In this document: positions 45,261 through 55,586 of the stretch, one piece after another
Layout: each line of letters opens with the position of its first letter
How positions within the stretch are numbered: position 1 is the stretch's first letter
Assembly: GCA_015680685.1 (NCBI GenBank)
Contig: MNCI01002105.1
Location: 224,681-288,680 of the forward strand
DNA length: 64,000 bases
Direction: 5' to 3'
Origin: Gnetum montanum
Lineage: Eukaryota > Streptophyta > Gnetopsida > Gnetales > Gnetaceae
Notes under the pieces: model-generated
What the model saw: only the letters and a program-made list of their open reading frames with translations
Told to the model about the DNA's origin: nothing
Databases searched by the model: none
Program-made: the position numbers and the translations under genes

Positions 45261-45797
45261 CTCCCTTCAGTCCAACATCAGAGCTTCACGCATACGGTTA
45301 TGTTAACACATACCGTAACTGATTGGATCAAGGTAGGCTACCTTCCCAGGAAACTATCTGACCCTGGAAGTCCCTTAATCTATCTACAAGTCACCAGGAA
45401 CAAACCACATAAGGCTCTTCTTGACTCATGTTTCGAAGTCAATTTAATGTCACAAGAAATATATCAAGCCTGGAACCTACCCCAACTCAAGAAGAGCAAC
45501 ATTCAACTTGAGCTGGCTGACCAGTCCATCACCATTCCCTTGGGATTGGTGGAGGACATAGTTACCACTGTGTGTGGTTGGTCCTACCTAGCTGATTTCT
45601 TGGTGATTGAAGTTAACAACAATGAAGGGGACTTCCCAATCATAATGGGAAGGCCATGGTTGAGTACAATAGATGCATACCTAGGGATCTGCGATCTTTC
45701 CTTGGAGATATCTAAGGTAAATACTTATGAAAAGATCAAGAAGAAGAAAGTTCCATGTATCACATACAATGACTCAGAGGGTGATGACATGGAATAA
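45261..45797 (+). CDS. E4 aspartic protease (open over 193 codons with the gag tail; active site altered)
   Basis: The open frame runs 45216-45797. GYLPRKLSDPGSPLIYLQVT leads into ALLDSCFEVNLMSQEIYQAW (about 45412-45471), where DSG is DSC, so the enzyme is probably inactive in this copy. The rest of the fold is intact: NIQLELADQSITIPLGLVED, then VCGWSYLADFLVIEV, then GDFPIIMGRPWLSTIDAYLG (about 45627-45686). It ends ITYNDSEGDDME at TAA 45795. It is the longest uninterrupted protease frame in the window and would be made as part of gag-protease. Confidence 0.72.
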   Translation, partial: LPSVQHQSFTHTVMLTHTVTDWIKVGYLPRKLSDPGSPLIYLQVTRNKPHKALLDSCFEVNLMSQEIYQAWNLPQLKKSNIQLELADQSITIPLGLVEDIVTTVCGWSYLADFLVIEVNNNEGDFPIIMGRPWLSTIDAYLGICDLSLEISKVNTYEKIKKKKVPCITYNDSEGDDME

Positions 45798-46097
45798 AGC
45801 TCAGCATCTCTTCCATGTAATTCGTGTGCCCAAGAAATACAAATTCAAAGATGCCTATATGTAGCAACCACACAAGTAGTAGATACCTCGTGGTTGACAG
45901 CTAGTTGAAAGAGCAACCCAAAATGCATGGAACAAACTAGGCAAACAACTCATGTCAACAATGAAGGCATAGATACATTGGAGTATGAGCGTCATCGACT
46001 TCCACTCCTTAATCTAAGAACATCAATGGGGAGAAGTTGGGTACTTTTAAGAAATTCAAATAGGCGCTCATTATTTCAGATCTCTCCCTTTCCACTC
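45798..46097 (+). other. E4 fusion of the RT N-terminal leader with post-pol sequence
   Basis: Homology to E2 continues past the protease (DTSWLTAS, MEQT, NNEGIDTLEYERH) to about 46064 (agaaattcaaa), then switches to attatttcagatctctccc, which in E1-E3 follows integrase. RT, RNase H and integrase are thus missing as one block of about 2.9 kb. E5 has the same switch at about 50850. Confidence 0.75.
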
Positions 46098-46109
46098 AGT
46101 CATGGGGGA
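46098..46109 (+). other. E4 internal polypurine tract copy 1
   Basis: agtcatggggga, identical in its first 11 bases to the 3' PPT at 55574-55586. Confidence 0.7.
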
Positions 46110-46149
46110 GATAGCCACTTATGCTAACCATTGGAGGCCCTCAATTCTT

Positions 46150-46480
46150 TTTAAGTTTTTTTTACATGTTTTTGTTTTACACCTTTTTGTTTTTCACATT
46201 TTTCTCTTACACATTTTTGTTTCACATTTTTTTGAGATGTTTTTGTTTTACACATTTTTGTTTTACACATTTTTTTCTTACACGTTTTTATTTTACACAT
46301 TTTTGTTTTACACATTTTTGTTTCACACGTTTTTGTGTTACATGTTTTTTTTTACACATTTTTGTTTTACACGTTTTTGTTTTACACATTTTTTTACGTG
46401 TTTTTGTTTTGCACATTTTTTGTCTTACACATTTTTGTTTTACAAATTTCTTTAACTTTTCTTATTTCTGTTTTACAACA
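46150..46480 (+). repeat. T-rich minisatellite (acatttttgttttac unit) in E4
   Basis: More than fifteen imperfect tandem copies of a 15-19-bp unit built from acattttt and gttttac. Because the unit length is often a multiple of three or read in three frames, it yields Phe-rich shadow ORFs (46102-46595) that are not genes. E5 (50940-51090) and E3 (40390-40500, minus) have the same tract with fewer or more diverged units. Confidence 0.8.
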
Positions 46481-46545
46481 TCGCTATACTTTTTCATTTT
46501 TTATGTGTGTTTTTGTGTGTGTTATCCATCTTGTAAGTTTGTCAC

Positions 46546-47495
46546 TGATGAGACGTGATATCGCAGCCGTCATGATATCGCGTCGTCCCCTATGATATCA
46601 CATACGCGATATCGCGGTCCGCTGCTAAATCTATAAATAAGAGGCGGCACTCCCCTCATTTCCCATCCTAGGCTAAAAGTAGAAAAACTCTGGCAATTTG
46701 ATCACTCCAGAGATAGGATATTTTCCATGTGCCTGCAGTAGGAGTCCCCAAGTGAATGGATCTTTATTCAAGCAGCTTTGTACCTGAACGCAAGTTGTGT
46801 ACGGCAATAAAGACGAGCTTTGTGGATAAACCTTGCAGTACATGGAATAGGTTTATTACATGTTATTTCTTACTTGTTATTTATTACCTACATTAGTGCA
46901 ACATGAGTACGACTTGGTTACGAGCATTGACGAATGTGTATGGCTACCCAAGGAATCGGCTACTCATCGCGATTAGTATCTCTCACCCTCAACTCCTAGA
47001 ATGCAGGATGAGTACGACTTGATTACGAGAATCTACGGGTGTGTACGGCTAGTCAAGGAATCGGTTGCTCATCATGTTTAGGCTAGTTAAGTGCCTTAGT
47101 ATGACCACTTCGAGCATGTGCGTTACGTGTGGTGATCCCAGTAACGATTAACGTTTGGTAGCCACAATTGCATAGTTCAGGGTGTGTATGGGAAGTGGGA
47201 ATGGATGTTGATGCTAGTTAATTTAGACTTAGGTCCTTAGTTAGAGTTAGTTAGTTCTCTCAACCCTTGACCCTTTAACATAGGAGGAAAACCAGAAAAG
47301 ACTATAAAAATCATATAGCTCAGACTTACTTAACCATACACCATGACAACAACAAGTAAGTATGGGAAGACAACGAATGATTAACCCCAAGTGTTCCATG
47401 GGGCATTTAGGAATTTAGTCTATTTAGTTCGACCGGATCACACGTGCTACGCTCGTTTCGTATGGTTGAGTGTAGGTGTACCTCGCCACTCATCA
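46546..47495 (+). repeat. E5 5' LTR (950 bp, long subtype)
   Basis: TGATGAGACG...cactcatca. Four GATATC palindromes (46557, 46574, 46594, 46608) sit within 57 bp, directly upstream of the TATA box ctataaataa (46631-46640). AATAAA near 46806. An internal tandem repeat of about 110 bp (46905-47085) repeats gagtacgacttgRttacgag. Confidence 0.92.
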
Positions 47496-47515
47496 TTGGC
47501 GTCATTGTCGGGGTC
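47496..47515 (+). other. E5 primer-binding site (tRNA-Asp type)
   Basis: ttggcgtcattgtcggggtc directly after the LTR; it differs from the ideal site at a few transition positions. Confidence 0.75.
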
Positions 47516-47637
47516 CAAGTGTTTGTGCGCTGAATAGAACATAAGGGATATCACTCACATCGTTGTGAGCCTTAATAAACCTTCGGGTTAATCAAGATAA
47601 AAATTTAATTAATGGTAAATTAGCACACTGGTTAAAA

Positions 47638-50071
47638 ATGCCTTCTTCTCATAAGAGCAACTCACCACCTAAGGACCATACTAGAGACAACCGACAACTT
47701 AAAACACATAACCAAAATCATCCAAGTCCTAAACAATATAAAATGACATATATCATCCTAATGAGTATATCCCCAACTTTACTTTTATTCTCCATCAATC
47801 TCTCACATGCTTTTCTTTGCCTTGGCACAGATTTGCATGCAAGATCATTACGTTGAATACATTGCGGAAGATTTTGATATGAGGGATTATTATCCCACAG
47901 ATGCCCAACGTATGAGAGACTTAAGGTAGGAGAGTCAACATGCTTTTTTGAAGGGCAAAGCCCTGTACATCCTTAGCGAAATAGGAGATGAGGAACCCCT
48001 TATCACGAGTTCTTTAACAAATGACGTTCCCCCTCCTAACGATGGTGAGGAGGAAGGATATCAGAATCTACAATCAATGATCCATATCCCTGGTTCTAAT
48101 ACCCATGAACACCAACTATTCATAGAGGGAACAACCACTTATGCTAAGGATGGGCACTTGGATCTTCACAACGATTGGGGCCGTAGCATTCGAAGAGAAG
48201 GCAAGAAACATCATCATGGCGATGGTTCCCCTTCTTCTTCCCCTTCTTCACATCATTCACCCTCTCCTTCCACATTTGGGCGTAGCCACCATGAACATAA
48301 AGATGAGGATAAAAATAAAAAGGATGAGAGACCTCGATGGGAAAGTCAAGAGAGAGGACAGGGGCAAGGACGTAGGGAGAGTGGGGAACAACGCAGACAT
48401 CACAGGCATCATGAAAAAGATGATCATGACAAGCCCCTACTCGTAACCCGAAGTATGCTTGACATTACAGAGGTAGTTAGGATTCCCACAAGGCATTTAA
48501 AGGATAGCCAGATCAAACAACTAGACATGAATAATATCCCACGGTTTGAAGGGGGATACAATACTGATCCGCAAAATCATTTATAGGCATTCCATGATGC
48601 CTGTGCCTTGCAGAATTTAGATAGTGAGTGGCAAAAACTTAAGTTGTTCCCAAGGATACTCATCAAAGAAGCAGAGAGTTGGTACCGGTCCTTAGAACTG
48701 GAGACCATTAGGAGGTGGAGTACGATGCTAGAATTGTTCAACGAAAAGTATCAAACGTACTCCAGAGTGTCCAATTTGCGTAAGCAGATCCAAGGTTGGA
48801 AGCAAGGTCATCACGAACCCTTGGATGCTACCATGGCCTGCTACTACACATTGTTACATCGTTGCCCGGGCCATGGGTACGCTCAGTGGGATCAACTTCA
48901 CCACATCGTGGATGGGCTATGGAATGAAACGAGGAGAACTCTTAGGACTGATGCCTAGGGAAGACTCTCACAACTTAGAGCCCATGAAGTACAAAGCTTG
49001 TTGGAGCAAGTAGCAAATGAAGAAGGTGAGCTATGCAAAAGGGAAAGTGCAGAAGAGTACAACTGCGATCCCTCCTTTCGAAAGAGGGGAGTAAAATTTT
49101 GTGATGAAGAGGATGAGTCACCAATCGAAGAGTTGGTGAATCGGAAAACTTTGTCGATCCAAAAATTAACAACTGAGGTATTGGCCAAAGTAGACCAAAT
49201 GTGGGATTCCTTAGACTCAAGAATTGAAATAGTCTTGAAAATTGTAGAAGAGTCTAAGGTTGAACAAAGTAGTGACAAAGGTAAGAAAAAGTGGAGAGAT
49301 TTTGGCCCTGCACATAACAAGGGAAAGGGAAAAATCACTAACTTCGATGTGGCTAAGGATTCTGATTCAGAAGATGATAGTGGATGTGGAGTCTACTACT
49401 ATGAACATCCTAAGGGATGTTTCCCCATTATCTCACATCTGTAGGAGTCTGGGGTGTATGCACTAAATCCAAGACTCAATCAACGGCAAACACCCCGAAG
49501 GTTACCTTATCCACAAGGTAACCCAAGGTAGTTCCACCAACCACTAATGTATTATCCAAGTGGAACTCCACCATAGCCCATCAAACAACATCAGCAGTGG
49601 AAATACCCACAGTCATGGGGGATGCCACCGCCAACACAACAGTACCCTTACCAGCAGCCCGATCCTTATGGTTATTATGTGCAGTAGCCGATTTCTCCAA
49701 GTGAATCTATGGGTCACGCAAGCCCCAACTATCACTACCAAGTTCAGGAGTACTTCAAAAGGACTCCTTCTCCTTCGGGAGACATCTCACACTCATTCCA
49801 TCCTCCTAATCCATCCGCACCTCTTCCACCACAAGTAGTTCCCGTAACACCTCCTGCTCCAACAATGCAAGGGGAACTTCCTCCTCAACCGCAGCAACGT
49901 CACGCTGCGAGAGCTGTAATTATCCAACCTACTACTAGTTCTAACAACTGTAAAAAGAGAAAACCTTACTTTAGAACCAAAAGCCCAAACAAACTCTCAC
50001 AACACCAAGCAGTTGAGACCATGTACACTTATCCACCATCTAACACTTCGGAGCACCATTCAGTCCAATAG
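47638..50071 (+). pseudogene. gag: E5 gag, nearly intact but with several TAG stops
   Basis: ATG 47638 (MPSSHKSNSPPK). A deletion of about 90 bp and shift follow FSINLS (about 47795). Then 47948-48586 is open: acidic region, Ser/His-rich stretch, charged GRSHHEHKDEDKNKKDERPR linker and LDMNNIPRFEGGYNTDP. 48608-48958 carries the Retrotrans_gag capsid domain (ESWYRSLELETIRRWSTMLE). 48998-49444 continues to the zinc-knuckle-like segment, here CGVYYYEHPKGC with the second Cys lost. The tail 49709-50071 is Pro/Gln-rich. In-frame stops at 48584, 48956, 49442, 49529, 49574 and 50069 are all TAG, and at 48584, 48956, 49442 and 49574 E4 has CAG or CAA. Confidence 0.85.
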
Positions 50072-50757
50072 TGCTTAATGCATACGGTTATGTTAACGCA
50101 TACCGTAACTAACTGGATCAAGGTAGGCCACCTTTCCAGGAAACTAACTAACCGTGGAAGTCCCTTAATCTATTTACAGATCACCAAAAATGAACCACAT
50201 AGGGCTCTTCTTGACTCAGGTTCTGGAGTCAACTTAATTCACGAGAGATGTATCACACCTGGAACCTGCCCCAACTTAAGAAGAGCAACATTCAACTAGA
50301 GCTAGCAGACTAGTCCATCACCATTCCCTTGGGCTTGGTGGAGGACGTTATTACCACCATGTGTGGTTGGTCCTACCCAGCTGATTTTCTGGTGATCGAA
50401 GTTAATAGCAATGAAGGGGACTTCCCAATTATAATGGGAAGGGCATGGCTTAGTACAGTAGACGCATGCCTTAGGATCTGCGATCTTTCCTTAGAAATTT
50501 CTAAGATAAACATTTGTGAAAAGATCGAGAAGAGGAAAGTTCCATGCATCACATATAGTGATTCATCGGGTGATGACACGGAGGAATGCTCATCTCCTCC
50601 ATGTAGTAGGTGTGCCCTTGAAACTTTGCAACAACAATTCCTGTATGTAGAAACCACACAAGAAGTAGTAGACACCCCGTGGTTGAAAGCTACTAGAAGG
50701 AGAAACCAAATATGCATGGAACAAACTAAGGAAACCATGCCAACAATGAAGGTATAG
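50072..50757 (+). pseudogene. E5 aspartic protease with intact active site, one frameshift
   Basis: 50078-50299 gives HTVMLTHTVTNWIKVGHLSR and the active site ALLDSGSGVNLI (about 50201-50236), the only complete DSG in the Athila-like copies here. One base is missing near 50230 relative to E4. 50329-50757 continues GLVEDVITTMCGWSYPADFL, then GDFPIIMGRAWLSTVDACL (about 50419-50475), then ITYSDSSGDDTEECSS. It ends at TAG 50755. Confidence 0.8.
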
Positions 50758-50882
50758 ACACATTGAAATATGAGCGTTGCCAACTTCCACCCCTTAATCT
50801 AAGATCATCAATCGGGAGAAGTTGGGAACTTCTAAGAAATTCAAACAAATGCTCATTATTTCAGATCTCTCCCTTACAACTC

Positions 50883-50894
50883 AGTCATGGGGGA
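50883..50894 (+). other. E5 internal polypurine tract copy 1
   Basis: agtcatggggga, following the pol deletion junction; same 11-mer as the 3' PPT at 52882-52894. Confidence 0.7.
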
Positions 50895-52881
50895 GATGTC
50901 CACCTATGCTAACCATATGGGGCCCTCAGTTCTTTTAAGTTTTTGTTTTACAACATTTTTTTTTACACATTTTTGTTTTGCAAATTTCTTTAACTTTTCT
51001 AATTTTTGTTTTACAAAGTTATTTAACTTTTCCAAGTTTTTTGTTTTACAAATTTCTTTAACCTCTCTATTTTTTTGTTTTACAACATCGTTATACTTTT
51101 CTATTTTGTGTGTGTGTGTGTGTATAATCCACCCTGTAACTTTGTCCCATAATAAGTGTTCGGTATGATGGTATGAACTGTTTTCATATTGATTGCTAAT
51201 GTTTCGTTTTTACCTTTAATTTACAATGTTGATACTAAGGTATGTTTCTTTTGGTATGGGAGGCAATGAGATCACTTCATCCATCCATCCACCAGTTTCT
51301 ATGGTCTCTCTCGGCTTGGAAATGTATAGTCCCCTTGTTAATAAGAACCTTAACGAATCGGTGACTAGGCGTTTCTCAAACTAAGGAAGGACTCAAGTGT
51401 TGAAAAGGGTGTGACTTCAAGGGAACTTGATGCTTTTTTGTTGGTCATTCTCTTGGGTGCTTGGATGTTTTCTTCTTGAGCTTTGTTATCGTTCTGATGT
51501 TACCCAACTTTCAGAAGCTGAGACAATAAAAATAAGAAGTCTTTGCATGGTGTGGTTCTCACACATGAAAGCACAAAAAAAAAAGAGAAAAAGAGTGAGA
51601 ATTCAAAGCACACCCCTTAGACAAAATAAAATTTGGACTACAAGCGATGGTTATGGAACCAAAAGTGTTCCCTCTAACTAAGGCCCTTATTGCTTCCCAT
51701 TCTCTCCTTTGTTTCATCGGAATGGTGGTAGCTCTATGGAGATGCATTCTTGTTATTCACGAGCATGGTCCAGCGAACTGTATTGATGCAAAGTCACTGG
51801 AAGTGGTTGATTTGAGGCTGAAGTTGGAATGAGACTTGCCAAGTCACATTAATCATAAAACACACAAGGGGTTGTACACCACCTTGTCCTTGGGATTCCA
51901 TTCCATTCTATTCTCTCCATCCTTCTCTCCATTATTTACCTCATTGTCGGTTGTATCATTAGTATATATATTTTGGTTGATGCATTGTTTTGTTTTTGGT
52001 AAATTCTTGTGGTTAAGACTTTAACTCTTGTTCCAAATAACATTCCCGGAGCCTACGGACTCTTTGAATGTGGGATTGCCAGGGCATTAAGGGCATGAGC
52101 CTACTTTGGGGAGGACCCACTGTCATTCCTATTTGGTCCATCAGTTAACTTCTTTTCCCTAAAATTTTTGTAATTAATTTCATTTTTTTTCATTTCCATC
52201 TGGACATCTGTTTCATCGATGCCATAGTTGTCTCTTTTTGTCTATCTTTCTTACTCCTTTTTTTTCTCCATTCTAACGCTACCAGAGGTTTGCGATTAGT
52301 CATGTGGGTATGGGGCCTGATTTTTTCGATTTTCTCCTAGCCCCGAAATTTTTGATTTTCTTCCTAACCCGTACATCTTTGGTAGTCATCAGTAACATAT
52401 TCCTAGATCCATATCAGCCATACCACAACCTAGCCAATGAGTTTACACCGAAGCAAGGTATCAATTACATGATGATTCAATTGCCCTTGCTAATATAAGA
52501 CTATGTTGTGTGTGCAGATGGTGATTAAATAAACAACGGATTGGATCTGAAGCTAGAGTAAACACTTGGAATGGAGCAGTACTGAAGCAGCTATGCAAGG
52601 AGCAAGATCGATAGCGTGCTTACCGAAGGACAACGAAAAGCACAATCTTGGCATTGGTAGTAGCAACACTTCTTTCTATCTCACTCTCTCTTTCTCTCAA
52701 GCTGCCAACAAAGGCCTGATGTCATTGTAATAAGGTGTTCACTCTTGTTGTCATGAACACTAGTTTTGTAAAGTCTTGTAATAATGATCCGTTCACATGT
52801 CATCCCATTAGTTTCATCTCCCTCAATAATTCCATACCATCTCGATATTATTGTAAGGAACTTGAGGATGAGTTTTCATTC
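50895..52881 (+). other. E5 spacer and 3' untranslated region, no gene
   Basis: A short T-rich tract (50940-51120, ending in a TG dinucleotide run) and the conserved spacer blocks at 51599-51625 (aattcaaagcacacccctta) and 52084-52125 (gggcattaagggcatgagcc) are followed by a PPT-like agtcatgtgggta (52298-52310). aORF is missing between about 52500 and 52560, where E1-E3 carry about 2.5 kb. Confidence 0.65.
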
Positions 52882-52894
52882 AGTCATGGGGGTA
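52882..52894 (+). other. E5 3' polypurine tract
   Basis: agtcatgggggta directly before the 3' LTR. Confidence 0.8.
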
Positions 52895-53837
52895 TGATAC
52901 GTGATATTGTGGCTACCGCGATATCGCGTCATCCCCTGCGATATCGCATACACGATATCACGGTCCGCTGGAAAATCTATAAATAAGAGGCGGAACTCCC
53001 CTCATTTTTCATCCTATGCTAAAAGTAGAAAAAATTTGCTAGTTTGATCATTCCAGAGATAGAATATTTTCCATGTGCCCGCAATAGGAGACCCCAAGTG
53101 AACAGATCTTTATTCGAGCAGCTTTGTACCTTAATGCAAGTTATGTATGGCAATAAAGACAAGATTTGTGGATAAACCTTGCAGTACATGGAATAGGTTT
53201 ATTACATGTTATTTCTTACCTATTATTTATTACCTGCATTAGCGCAACATGAGTATGACTTGGTTACGAGCATTAACGAATGTGTATGGCTAACCAAGGA
53301 ATCGGCTACTCATCGCGATTAGTCTCTCTCACCCTCAACTCCTAGAATGCATAATGAGTACGACTTGATTACGAGCATCTACGGGTGTGTACGTCTAGTC
53401 AAGGAATCGGTTGATCATCATGTTTAGGCTAGTTAAGTGCCTTAGTACAACTAGTTCGAGCACGTGCATTACATGTGGTGATCCCAGTAACGATTAGCGT
53501 TTGGTAGCCATAGTTGCATAGTTTAGGGTGTGTACGGCAAGTGGAAACGGATGCTGACACTAGTTAATTTAGACTTAGGTCCTTAGAGTTGGTTAGTTCT
53601 CTCAATTCTTCACCCTTTAGCATAGGAGAAAAACTAGAAAAGACTATAAAAATCATATACCTCGGACTTACTTAACCATACACTATGACAACAACAAGTA
53701 AGTCTGGGAAGACAACGAATGATTAACCCCAAGTATTCCATGGGGCGTTTAGGCATTTAGTCTGTGGAGTTTGACCAGATCACGCGTGCTACGTTTGTTT
53801 CATATGGTTGAGTGTAGGGGTACCTCACCACTCATCA
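52895..53837 (+). repeat. E5 3' LTR (943 bp)
   Basis: tgatacgtgatattg...cactcatca. GATATC palindromes at 52920, 52940 and 52954 (a fourth is now gatatt at 52902), TATA box at about 52976. Followed by target-site duplication gtcac. Confidence 0.92.
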
Positions 53838-53842
53838 GTCAC

Positions 53843-55573
53843 CCAATAAGTGTTCTTCACGATGGTATGAACTGTTTTCCATTTGGTTGCTGATGTTTGG
53901 TTTTTACTTTTAACTTATGATGTTGATACTAAGGTATGTTCTTTTGATCTAACAGGCAATGAGTCCACTTTATCCATTTGTCCACCATTTCTATGATCTC
54001 TCTTAGCTTGGAAATGTATAGTCCCTTTCCAAATAAGAACTATAACGAATCAATGACATGGCATTTCTCAAACTAAGGAAGGACTCAAGGATTAAAAAGG
54101 GTGTAACTTCAAGGGAACTTGATGCTTTTATGTTGGCCATTCTCTTGGGTGTTTGGATGTTTTTTCTTCTTGAGTTTTCTTACCATTTCGACATTACCTA
54201 ATTATCAGGAAGCTAAGAAAATAAAAATAACAAAGTCTTTGCATGGTGTGGTTCTCACACATAAACACATAAAAAAACAAAAAGAAACAAAAAAAAGAAA
54301 AAAAAAACAAAGAGAAAAAAAGAAGTGAGAATTCAAAGCACACCCCTTAGACAAAATAATCATTTGGGCTACAAGAACTAGTTATGGAAATAAAATAAAC
54401 ATGTTCCCTCTAACTAACGCCCTTCTCACTCCCCATTCTCTCCTCCTATGTTTCATCAGAATGGTGATGGTTCTTAGATGAAGACATTCTTGTTATTCAA
54501 GTGGATGGTCTGGCCAAATGCATTAATGCGAAGTCACTGGATGTGGTTTGTTTGAGGTTGGACTTGGAATGGGATTTACTAAGTTACATTAACCATGAAC
54601 TATACAAAGGGCCATACACCATCTTGTTCTTGGGATTTCATTCCATTCTCTTCTCTCCATCCTTCTCTTCATTATTCACCTCACTGCCGGTTGTATCATT
54701 AGTGTATATTTTGGTGGATGCATTGTTTTCTTTTAGGTAAATTCTCATGGTTAAGACTTTAACTTTTGTTCCAATTGACATTCCCAGAGCCTACGGACTC
54801 TTTGAATGTGGGTTTGTTAGGGCATTAAGGGCATGAGCCTGCTTTGGGGAGGACCCATTGACATTCCTATTTGGTGCACCAGTTAACTTCTTTCCCCTAA
54901 CATTTTGCAATTAATTTTATTTTGTTCATTTCCATCTTGACATCCACTTCACCGATGTCATAGTTGTCTCTTTTTATCCATCTTTCTTGTTCTTATTCTT
55001 TCTCCATTCTATCGCTACTGGAGGTTTGTGATTAGTCATGGGGGTATGGGGCCCAATTTTTTTGATTTTCTCCTAATCCCTACACCTTCAGTAGTCATCA
55101 TTATTATATCTCCAGATCCATATCAGCCATACCACAACTCAGCCAATGGACTGACACCAAAGCAAGGTATTAATTACATTATGATTCATTTACCCTTGCT
55201 AATACAAGATGATCTTGTGTGTGCAGATGGTAATCATACAACAATGGAGTGGATCTAGAGGAAACACTTGGAATGGAGCAGTGCTGGAAGTAGCTACATA
55301 AGGAGCAAGATCGATGACGTGCTTACGGATGGACAACGAAAGGTGTAATCTTGGCATTGGTAGCAGCAAACTGCTTTCTCTCTCTCTTTCTCAGCTGCCA
55401 ACTAAGGCCTAATGTCAATGTAATAAGGTGTTCACCCTTGTTGTGATGAACACCAATTTTGTTGTGTCTTGTAATGATGATCCATTCACATGTCATCCCA
55501 TTAGTTCTATTTGAGTCAATAATGCTATAGCTTCCCAATATTTTGTAAGGATCTTGAGGATGAGTTTTCATTT
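53843..55573 (+). other. E4 spacer and 3' untranslated region (resumed after E5)
   Basis: Aligns to E5 51151-52881. Conserved blocks at 54328-54355 (aattcaaagcacacccctta) and 54816-54860 (gggcattaagggcatgagcc). A second perfect internal PPT copy agtcatgggggta is at 55034-55046. aORF is missing as in E5. Confidence 0.65.
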
Positions 55574-55586
55574 AGTCATGGGGGTA
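55574..55586 (+). other. E4 3' polypurine tract
   Basis: agtcatgggggta directly before the 3' LTR at 55587. Confidence 0.8.

Larger units (their letters stand above)
46546..53837 (+). mobile_element. E5: gag-protease-only Athila-like element inserted in E4
   Basis: LTRs 46546-47495 (950 bp) and 52895-53837 (943 bp), exact target-site duplication gtcac at 46541-46545 and 53838-53842, total about 7.29 kb. It has PBS, gag, protease, internal PPT copies and spacer; RT, RNase H, integrase and aORF are absent. The E4 text resumes without loss after the second gtcac (ccaataagtgttc; compare 51151 in E5). It is the youngest insertion by nesting order, though its LTRs differ by about 10 percent by eye. 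Confidence 0.92.

Noticed and set aside
46102-46595. Three overlapping Phe/Cys-rich frames of 86-145 residues
   Set aside because: Produced by the T-rich minisatellite, which is open in several frames by composition.
46905-47085. CRISPR-like direct repeats in the LTR
   Set aside because: Only two copies of a long unit, inside a plant LTR.
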